This document shows, in pieces, positions 1 to 5,574 of a DNA stretch of 9,221 nucleotides; the first letter of the stretch is position 1; every line of letters starts with the position of its first letter. Position numbers and translations under genes: made by a program. Below the pieces are notes generated by a model. The model ran no database searches and was not told where the DNA came from. It saw nothing but the letters and a program-made list of their open reading frames with translations. Source of the DNA: Bacteroidota bacterium (GTDB taxonomy: Bacteria; Bacteroidota; Bacteroidia; UKL13-3); contig RGVD01000102.1 in assembly GCA_010027395.1 (NCBI GenBank), forward strand, positions 1 through 9,221, read 5' to 3'.

Positions 1-708
1 GATTTTTCTGCCCTTTCAAACATTGGTAAGAGTAGTATTTCTCAAATCATAAACAAAGTGTTTAATCCTTTTTATAAATCTAATAGTGAAAATGAATTGG
101 ATAATATTAGTGCTGCCGCTAGTTTTTATTTGTCGGTAAGAGATATAGATAAGGCTAGAGCATATGCATTCAAAAGTATTCAAACTGCTATCCAAAAATC
201 GCCTGCCTATTTGGTATTGGCGAAGTATTACAATTTAAAATCTATTTCAGATACAGCCCAACAAAACGTGTATCTTGACAGTGCAAATTATTATTACAAT
301 GCTGCTATCAAAGAAGATAAAAACCTTGCTGAAGCTTATATCGGCTTAGGATCCATACAATTTAGACAAGGTAGTGTCAATGCAGCTATTAAGCTGTTTG
401 AGAAATGTTGTGAAATAGATCCTAGTATGCTAAACGGACATTTATATGCCGCTGAAGCTTATAAAAGTATGCTTGAAAAAAGCAGTGATAAAAAGTATGT
501 AAATGCCTTAGTAGATCATTTGATTATTGCCAATTCTATCAACCCAAACAATCCTGATATTGAATGGAACTTAGGAGTAGCTTACTACAAACAAGGTATA
601 TGCAGCAAAGCAACACCGCTGCTTCAAAATGTACTAGGATTTTCAGGTTTATCTGCCGAGGATAGAACCATGGCTGAATTTTGCATAAACAATTGTAAGG
701 GGAGGTGA
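1..708 (+). CDS. TPR-repeat protein, 5' end outside window
   Basis: The reading frame is open from the first base, so this is the C-terminal 235 residues of a longer protein. A GTG at 58 could act as a start, but the frame continues upstream without a stop and there is no reason to prefer it. The protein is helical and contains tetratricopeptide repeats. The clearest runs from about residue 109 to 142 of the visible part (NLAEAYIGLGSIQFRQG, then a helix ending in EIDPS). A second is near residues 186-219 (PDIEWNLGVAYYKQG), and less regular repeats lie before the first. TPRs form superhelical protein-binding scaffolds, so a role in protein-protein interaction is likely, but the partner is not shown. 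It ends in NNCKGR, with no sorting signal. The beta-barrel gene 50 bp downstream on the same strand may be co-transcribed. The missing N-terminus (signal peptide, or an enzyme or regulatory domain) would decide its function. Confidence 0.8.
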   Translation, partial: DFSALSNIGKSSISQIINKVFNPFYKSNSENELDNISAAASFYLSVRDIDKARAYAFKSIQTAIQKSPAYLVLAKYYNLKSISDTAQQNVYLDSANYYYNAAIKEDKNLAEAYIGLGSIQFRQGSVNAAIKLFEKCCEIDPSMLNGHLYAAEAYKSMLEKSSDKKYVNALVDHLIIANSINPNNPDIEWNLGVAYYKQGICSKATPLLQNVLGFSGLSAEDRTMAEFCINNCKGR

Positions 709-758
709 TTTTTTGGCAAGGTTTTTATCATGCTTGGATTAATATATTTAACATTTAA

Positions 759-1535
759 ATGAAACAACTAATTCTATATAATCTGATGTTTTTGATGTTT
801 TGTCAATTGCATGCTCAACAAAATCCTACCACTATTACGGGTAAGATAAAAGGTGATTCTTCTGCAATTAGTTCGAGAGCTGTATCATCCCCAACAGCTT
901 ATTTAGATACAATTGAAGATTCAAAAAAAATGTATATTGGTGCAGCTTTAAATTATGCCCATGGCATTGGAACCAATGAAAATATCTCTAATGGTGTTGG
1001 ATTTTCGTTTAAATTAGGTTTCAATACCATCAAAAGACTTGAATTACCAATTGCCTTGTATGTAGGTCTTGGTTTTGATTATTTATATTTTGGTGGCAAA
1101 AGCAGCTACTTACCAAATAATTCGAGTATTGCCATTAACAGCAATGCATATGGTTGGTACCCTTATCTAGATTTAGATCTATTCCCCGACCTACCCATTT
1201 CGGTTTTTGGAAATGTGTATTATGGATGGCGTTTTTATTTTACTCGTCAAAACTTAAAATACTACGATGTGAGTAATACAAAGCAAACCAAAACTGATAA
1301 TATTGATGGAGATGTAACGAGTATTTACGGATGGGGTGGAGGAATAAAAATAAAAGTTAGTAAACGTATTAAATGGGAATTACGATATCAAAGAAACTAT
1401 GGTAAAGTAGCCAAAATCATCAACCCTGAAAGCATTGTATTTGATAATACCACCGGCAATTTAAAATCTTACCAAAATGTTAATTCAGATACTGATTTTG
1501 ATATGTTTTTTATGGGTTTATTGCTAAGTTTTTAG
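759..1535 (+). CDS. secreted, probably outer-membrane beta-barrel protein
   Basis: The 258-residue product starts with a signal peptide: Lys at position 3, a hydrophobic stretch LILYNLMFLMF, and a probable cleavage site after LHA or LHAQ (residues 17-20). From about residue 55 the chain alternates polar and hydrophobic or aromatic residues in short segments rich in Tyr, Gly and Phe (for example YIGAALNYAHG, LYVGLGFDYLYFGG, YGWGGGIKIKV). This is the pattern of amphipathic transmembrane strands separated by turns. The protein ends ...MFFMGLLLSF, and a terminal Phe is typical of outer-membrane barrels recognised by the BAM complex. The size suits a barrel of roughly 8-10 strands. A specific family or substrate cannot be assigned. 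Residues 20-50 form a Ser/Thr-rich, probably flexible segment before the barrel. The ATG at 759 is the natural start because it places the signal peptide at the N-terminus. No Shine-Dalgarno sequence is seen, as is usual in Bacteroidota. Confidence 0.8.
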   Translation: MKQLILYNLMFLMFCQLHAQQNPTTITGKIKGDSSAISSRAVSSPTAYLDTIEDSKKMYIGAALNYAHGIGTNENISNGVGFSFKLGFNTIKRLELPIALYVGLGFDYLYFGGKSSYLPNNSSIAINSNAYGWYPYLDLDLFPDLPISVFGNVYYGWRFYFTRQNLKYYDVSNTKQTKTDNIDGDVTSIYGWGGGIKIKVSKRIKWELRYQRNYGKVAKIINPESIVFDNTTGNLKSYQNVNSDTDFDMFFMGLLLSF

Positions 1536-1625
1536 TTCATATTTTTCTAAATTTCTCATAATTAGCAATACCTACATTTACTGAATAATGAGAAAAAAAT
1601 ACAATGCAAATCAGCTTGTAATCAA

Positions 1626-1841
1626 TTAGTATTTTGTTATTTGCCCAAATACATTTTTAAGTAATACTTTGTTAATTTGTTTCTCAATAAAATCTATAAC
1701 AAATAGATATAGTTTGGCACGCTTGATATCTACAGGGCCTCAAGAAGATGAGAGCATGTAAATATGGAATTGTTTCTTTACAGATTCTTCAGAATTTTTA
1801 AATCTTTCAAGAAACTCCCAAACACTTATAAAGGGCATATT
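1626..1841 (-). pseudogene. decayed stand-alone response regulator (receiver domain) remnant
   Basis: Read on the minus strand from 1841 down to a TAA at 1626-1628, this 72-codon frame keeps the signature of the C-terminal two thirds of a CheY-like receiver domain. NMPFISVWEFL corresponds to the usual (D)xNMPxMDGWEFL. HIYMLSSS corresponds to strand beta-4 with the conserved Ser/Thr. GPVDIKRAK corresponds to the IDPxDIxRAK of small Bacteroidota response regulators. FIEKQI corresponds to FIxKPL with the conserved Lys. The frame is broken by a TGA at 1740-1742, exactly where the family usually has Ile in SSSIDP. The Pro after the conserved Lys is Gln, and MDG is replaced by ISV. Just upstream, the codon expected for the phosphoacceptor Asp is TAA (1845-1847), and no ATG or DDD motif was recognised between it and 1966. 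The gene is therefore inactive. In the rest of 1536-1966 only weak inverted repeats were seen. Confidence 0.75.
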
Positions 1842-1966
1842 AAGTTAGGTACCCCAATTATTGGATAGTTAATAAATGTGAGACTCAAATATGGTTATAA
1901 AATTTCTTGGAAACCTAATGTTGGCTTAATCATAATATAAGGAATGAATTAGACCGAAATAATGTG

Positions 1967-2950
1967 CTATTCCTTGTATTCCTTAGGTAATGGTTTGCCC
2001 GATAAAATACATTGTTGTTTTAAACTCATTAAGCCAATGGCCTTTCTTCTTTTCTCCACGTTCTCGATATCCTTGATGGGGAATTTGAAAAACTGGTTAA
2101 CACCATACCATGAACTTTTACCTACACTTAATGAATAATCGGTGGCATAGGCATAATGCCAAGGACTAAACTCACCTAGATTTACTTGTTGTAGTAAAAC
2201 AGAATCTAAATACTGAAACTTGGCTCTTTTAAAAGCACTTAAAGAGTCTGTTTTTTCATTGTAGTTGTATAAATGCAATACAATGGTGTGCATATAATCC
2301 TTGCCCCCAAGTTTCTTCCGACCAGGGAAGCCATAGGTTGAAATATGTTTCTTCAACCTTGTAAAATTTACACTATCTGTATATTCAATCAACTCTGGTT
2401 TGAACAATTTGAAAACCGAATCCGTCATATAAGTGCGAAGCAATTTGTTAAAACCCGCTCTACCATATTGATCAGTAGCATCAACAGCTCTTATGAAGCC
2501 ATACACTGATGGGTCGATGGTTTTGCGGTTTTCATCTTCCCATTTTTTCTTTTCATCTATATATTTTTTTCCTTCATTACTTTTCAAAAAAGTTTGAAAT
2601 GTAGAATCAAATATTTCATCATTATACCACCCCGTTTTCAATAATTTTCCTTTTAGTAAATCAAATGTTTTTGTAGAATTGTTAATTTTCAATGAGGCTT
2701 TCACAGCATCAGTATAATCATCTTCAAAACCATAGTACTTCGAAAATGCTTCTTCGTATTTATCAAGTGATTTTTGGTATTCTTTGTTGTGCAATAGCAT
2801 ACGTGCTTCGTTTGCCAACTCATAATAGGGCATATAATTTAGAGCGGCTTCTTGGGCAGAAGATTTCATTGCCGATAAACAAAACCAAGTAAAAAAAACA
2901 AGTAGAAAAAGTAGTTTAGCGTAGCTGTTAGTTGTTTTTTTCTGAATCAT
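1967..2950 (-). CDS. exported protein with N-terminal helical repeat and DUF6624-like C-terminal domain
   Basis: The 327-residue product has a signal peptide: basic start MIQKK, hydrophobic core of about residues 12-26, and probable cleavage after SSA or SSAQ (residues 30-33). No lipobox is seen. Residues 40-75 (YYELANEARMLLHNKEYQKSL and following) look like a TPR-type helical hairpin. Residues 180-315 resemble the DUF6624 family, whose function is unknown. The matching elements are a helix leading into YGFPGRKKLGG (206-216, family pattern YGWPxxxxVG), a central His in VLHLY (224-228, usually QHA), LGEFSPWHYAYATDYSLSVGK (258-278, usually an AYLxDR-like segment), WYG (281-283, usually YGT), and a closing RRKAIGL (301-307). 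The family link is from memory of these motifs and is moderately sure. The protein probably acts in the periplasm or at the cell surface. It is transcribed divergently from the GNAT/FemAB-like gene, and no downstream partner is visible because the response-regulator remnant follows. The ATG start is supported by the signal peptide. Confidence 0.75.
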   Translation of the reverse strand: MIQKKTTNSYAKLLFLLVFFTWFCLSAMKSSAQEAALNYMPYYELANEARMLLHNKEYQKSLDKYEEAFSKYYGFEDDYTDAVKASLKINNSTKTFDLLKGKLLKTGWYNDEIFDSTFQTFLKSNEGKKYIDEKKKWEDENRKTIDPSVYGFIRAVDATDQYGRAGFNKLLRTYMTDSVFKLFKPELIEYTDSVNFTRLKKHISTYGFPGRKKLGGKDYMHTIVLHLYNYNEKTDSLSAFKRAKFQYLDSVLLQQVNLGEFSPWHYAYATDYSLSVGKSSWYGVNQFFKFPIKDIENVEKRRKAIGLMSLKQQCILSGKPLPKEYKE

Positions 2951-2975
2951 ATATTTTAAATTCTTATTTTAATTT

Positions 2976-3029
2976 TTATTGGCAATTTATCATTTTTTAA
3001 AGAAATAATGCAAGCCAATAATCATTATT
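2976..3029. promoter_or_regulatory. inverted repeats in divergent promoter region, possible operator
   Basis: The 197-bp spacer between the divergent genes is very AT-rich and must hold both promoters. Two symmetric elements stand out. TTATTGGC (2976-2983) and GCCAATAA (3014-3021) are perfect inverse complements 30 bp apart. The second arm overlaps a palindrome AATAAT-C-ATTATT (3017-3029). Such symmetry could bind a dimeric regulator. In DNA this AT-rich, short palindromes also arise by chance, and no clear TAnnTTTG box was found for either gene, so this is a weak call. Confidence 0.2.
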
Positions 3030-3147
3030 AATCTAATTCAAATTAAAAAAAATGTTAAGTAATTATTTATGTATTTCTGAATCATTTTATGCAATAGTGG
3101 TTTAAATAGTGTTGTTTTGCTAACATAATTTCCCGCAAAAAAGTATA

Positions 3148-4272
3148 TTGAAAATTGATATTAAAATAGAACAAAAAATTGCTAATTTCAAGAAGCAATG
3201 GGATGAGTTTTTGCCCGAAAGCCACCATTTGAAAAGCTCACATTTGCAGGCGTTTGAAGATGCCAAAGTTGACGATATTGAGAGTTTTTATATTCAAATA
3301 TATTCCAAAGGAAAATTACTAGGCATATTGTATTTGCAGCAGTTTCAGTTTCAACATAAGCATTTAAACTTTAGTGATGAGCAGCAAGTGATCTCTAAAA
3401 TCATAAAAATATTATTACCTAAAAAAATACCTCTCTTGGTTTGTGGACATTTGTTTCGGATAAATTTCCAAGGATTTTATTTCAAAAATGAATCACATAA
3501 AACTCTGATTTTTGATGTCATAAAAAAAATCACAAAAGAAAGCGGTATTTGTAAACCCAAGGGCATTATTATTAAAGACTGTGAAGATGTTTTTATCGAA
3601 CAAAATAGCAATTTATTTGGGTATCAATTTTTCAATGGGGATGTCACCATGGAGTTGCAAAGGAGACCGCATTGGTTTTCTTTCGATGATTACCTAAACG
3701 ATTTGCATAAAAAGTATTTACAACGCGCCAGGAAAATCATTAAAGCATTTGATGGAATTGAGAAGAGAGAGTTGAATGCAGAAGAAATAATGGAGCAAGC
3801 CGAAGTCATTAAACAATTGTATTGGCAAGTAGTAAATAAACAAAGTGTTAAACTCGGCACCATCAATACTCATTATTTCTATGAAATGAAAAAAGATTTA
3901 TATGACAAGTTTGAGTTTCATGCATTTTATAAAAATCAAGTGATGATTGGCTTTTATACCTTGATTTTTTATGATGTAAATAGAATGGAAACCCACTACA
4001 TTGGTATAGATTACGAAGAAAATAAAACCCATCAGATTTACTTCAATATTTTATTTTTTGCCGCAAAACGCATGATAGAAGATAAATACAACCGTCTTGA
4101 GTTGGGACGCACCGCAAGAGATGCGAAGGCTAATCTTGGAGCGTTACCTAAACAGATTTTTAATTATATTAACGTTAAAAACATTTTTGTGAAGTTTACT
4201 TTGAATTATTTCCAAAATAAATTTAATGAAATGGAAAGTAAAAACTTTGTGAGCAGGACACCTCTCAAGTAA
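3148..4272 (+). CDS. GNAT/FemAB-like acyl- or aminoacyl-transferase
   Basis: The 374-residue protein has no signal peptide and is probably cytoplasmic. The best family signal is in the C-terminal half, which resembles the GNAT fold of FemAB-like and peptidoglycan-biosynthesis/recognition proteins. FEFHAFYKNQVMIGFYTLIF (256-275) looks like the central beta strands. HYIGIDYEENKTHQIYFNIL (283-302) looks like the acyl-CoA-binding turn and following helix. LELGRTARDAKANLGALP (317-334) matches the family's usual ending, LxxGxxxxxxKxxxGxxP. The N-terminal half (45-130) may be a second, degenerate GNAT subdomain, as in FemAB proteins. The substrate is unknown; transfer to an amino group on a cell-wall, lipid or small-molecule acceptor is the general expectation. 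The frame opens after a TAA at 3121-3123 and has no ATG until about residue 168, deep inside the fold. The TTG at 3148 is therefore the best start. It is convergent with the ileS-dksA operon. Confidence 0.7.
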   Translation: MKIDIKIEQKIANFKKQWDEFLPESHHLKSSHLQAFEDAKVDDIESFYIQIYSKGKLLGILYLQQFQFQHKHLNFSDEQQVISKIIKILLPKKIPLLVCGHLFRINFQGFYFKNESHKTLIFDVIKKITKESGICKPKGIIIKDCEDVFIEQNSNLFGYQFFNGDVTMELQRRPHWFSFDDYLNDLHKKYLQRARKIIKAFDGIEKRELNAEEIMEQAEVIKQLYWQVVNKQSVKLGTINTHYFYEMKKDLYDKFEFHAFYKNQVMIGFYTLIFYDVNRMETHYIGIDYEENKTHQIYFNILFFAAKRMIEDKYNRLELGRTARDAKANLGALPKQIFNYINVKNIFVKFTLNYFQNKFNEMESKNFVSRTPLK

Positions 4273-4281
4273 ATGACTTGA

Positions 4282-4316
4282 ATAAAAAAGCCCGATGAAT
4301 TCAATTCATCGGGCTT
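4282..4316 (-). terminator. intrinsic terminator of the ileS-dksA operon
   Basis: AAGCCCGATGAATT (4288-4301) and AATTCATCGGGCTT (4303-4316) are perfect inverse complements and form a GC-topped stem of about 12 pairs with a small loop. Read on the minus strand, the stem is followed directly by a T-rich run (complement of 4282-4289), the usual intrinsic terminator arrangement. It lies 22 bp past the stop of the dksA-like gene. The convergent transferase gene ends at 4272, so the hairpin may also slow plus-strand transcripts, but there is no T-run on that side. Confidence 0.85.
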
Positions 4317-4338
4317 CAACTTATATTAGATCTAGCAT

Positions 4339-5568
4339 CTATTTATATTGTTGCAACTTAGCTTCCATGCTCAAGGTAGTGTGCGGTACAGCGCGTAAAC
4401 GCTCTTTAGAGATAAGTTTACCTGTAACACGACAAATGCCATAAGTTTTATTTTCGATACGTATCAGGGCATTTTCTAAGTTTTCAATGAACTTGCGTTG
4501 ACGAGCTGCTAATTGGCTTAAATATTCTTTTTCAGATGTGGCAGCACCATCATCAATTTTGCTGTATGAACTATCAGTATCCGAAGCTGAATTGAATCCA
4601 GGACTTGCCATTTGGTTTAACAAATTGGTAAGTTCCTCTTGCGCTACCGATAATTTTGAATTAATCAATTCTTTGAACTCTGCCAAATCAACATCACTAT
4701 ATCGTTTCTTATCTTCAGCCATCTCTAACTCGCTATATCGGCTGTAGCTACTTTCATTTGGCACATTAACCACTTCAGTAGTTTCATCATTAACTACTTC
4801 AACCACTTTTTCTGTTTTCTTAGGAGAAGATTTTTTAACTATAGGCTTAGGAACAAAAGGTTTAGTTGAAACCTCTATTTTTACTTTTTCAGCTTCAGTT
4901 TTTGCAGGCTTGATAACCTTTGGAGCTACTAACTTTGCTTTGGGCGCCTTTGTAACTGGTTTTGTAGCTTTTGCCACTGGCTTGGTAACCTTAGCAATCG
5001 GTTTTGATACCACCTTTTTAGCTGATTTAGCAATTGTTTTAACTACTTTTTTCGTGATAATAGCTTTAGCAGGCTTAGTAGGTTTTTTAGCAGCTGGCTT
5101 TGCTACTTTTTTTACAACCTTTTTAGCTATTGGTTTAGCAGTCGGCTTAACTATTTTTTTAGCAATCGGCTTAGCTACTTTTTTTGTAGGTGCTTTTATT
5201 ACTTTCTTAGCAATTGGCTTAGAAACTTTTTTAGGAGCAACTTTCTTAGCGGAGGGCTTTGCCGATTTTTTTGCGATGGTTTTCTTCGTTACAACTTTTT
5301 TGGCAACCTTTTTAGCTACAGTCTTTTTTTTAGCTACTTTAACTGCCTTTTTTGGAGCAGATTTCTTAGCAACTGGCTTACTTACTTTTTTAGCAATTGG
5401 TTTTACAACTTTCTTCACTGCTTTTTTAGCAACTGGTTTTGTTACTTTTTTAGCCACAGGCTTGGCAGCCTTTTTAGCTAGAGATTTTGCAGCTTTCTTA
5501 GCAACTGGTTTAACAGCTGTTTTTTTTACTACTTTTTTAGCTGATGTTTTTGTATTCTTTTTTGCCAT
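4339..5568 (-). CDS. DksA/TraR-family protein with long histone H1-like Lys/Ala/Pro tail
   Basis: DksA-family proteins bind in the RNA polymerase secondary channel and modulate transcription initiation. Here the family domain is only the last ~120 of 409 residues. A coiled-coil helical hairpin (about 290-375) leads into GICRVTGKLISKERLRAVP (377-395) and TLSMEAK (398-404). This is the C-terminal globule in its Bacteroidota form, where only the first Cys (C379) of the four zinc ligands remains. The acidic DxxDxA tip of Escherichia coli DksA is not evident; the region reads SKIDDGAATSEKE. Residues 2-224 are almost pure Lys, Ala, Val, Pro, Thr, Ser and Ile, with about 18 AKK triplets and KPxAKK repeats. 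They contain no acidic, aromatic, Gly, Arg, His, Gln or Cys residue, and resemble the DNA-binding tails of histone H1 and bacterial AlgP/Hc-type proteins. A Glu/Ser-rich linker (about 225-288) joins the parts. ATG at 5568 is preferred over the adjacent GTG at 5571. The gene lies 6 bp after ileS, so the two are co-transcribed and probably translationally coupled. Confidence 0.85.
   Translation of the reverse strand: MAKKNTKTSAKKVVKKTAVKPVAKKAAKSLAKKAAKPVAKKVTKPVAKKAVKKVVKPIAKKVSKPVAKKSAPKKAVKVAKKKTVAKKVAKKVVTKKTIAKKSAKPSAKKVAPKKVSKPIAKKVIKAPTKKVAKPIAKKIVKPTAKPIAKKVVKKVAKPAAKKPTKPAKAIITKKVVKTIAKSAKKVVSKPIAKVTKPVAKATKPVTKAPKAKLVAPKVIKPAKTEAEKVKIEVSTKPFVPKPIVKKSSPKKTEKVVEVVNDETTEVVNVPNESSYSRYSELEMAEDKKRYSDVDLAEFKELINSKLSVAQEELTNLLNQMASPGFNSASDTDSSYSKIDDGAATSEKEYLSQLAARQRKFIENLENALIRIENKTYGICRVTGKLISKERLRAVPHTTLSMEAKLQQYK
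4895..5568 (-). repeat. degenerate in-frame coding repeats (KPxAKK units)
   Basis: The DNA encoding the basic tail is built from short degenerate units. On the plus strand they read as TTTTTAGC(A/T)A(C/T)(T/A)GG(C/T)TT(A/T) variants spaced in multiples of 3 bp, commonly 24-36 bp apart. Each encodes a KPxAKK-like or KKVxK segment. Near-identical stretches such as TTTTTAGCAACTGG and TTTTTAGCAATTGG or TTTTTAGCAATCGG recur several times. The structure suggests growth by duplication, and tail length could vary among strains by slippage or recombination without breaking the frame. Confidence 0.65.
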
Positions 5569-5574
5569 CACAAA

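Noticed and set aside
1552..1595. TTTCTCAT (1552-1559) and ATGAGAAA (1588-1595), a possible terminator after the beta-barrel gene.
   Set aside because: The arms are only 8 bp, AT-rich and separated by 28 bp, and there is no T-run after the stem on the plus strand. The call would be speculative.
1842..1935. Plus-strand frame with KYGYKISWKPNVGLIII, resembling a barrel-protein ending.
   Set aside because: It is short, interrupted by stops, and has no start or clear homology; it is probably chance in AT-rich sequence upstream of the response-regulator remnant.
1934..1981. AATATAAGGAAT and ATTCCTTGTATT, an imperfect inverted repeat overlapping the stop of the DUF6624-like gene.
   Set aside because: There are 11 of 12 pairs but low GC, a 23-nt loop and no adjacent T-run; too weak to call a terminator.
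2692..2892. Plus-strand 66-codon open frame with a hydrophobic stretch.
   Set aside because: It lies opposite the N-terminal coding part of the DUF6624-like gene, and the hydrophobic stretch is not accompanied by any recognisable domain or start context.
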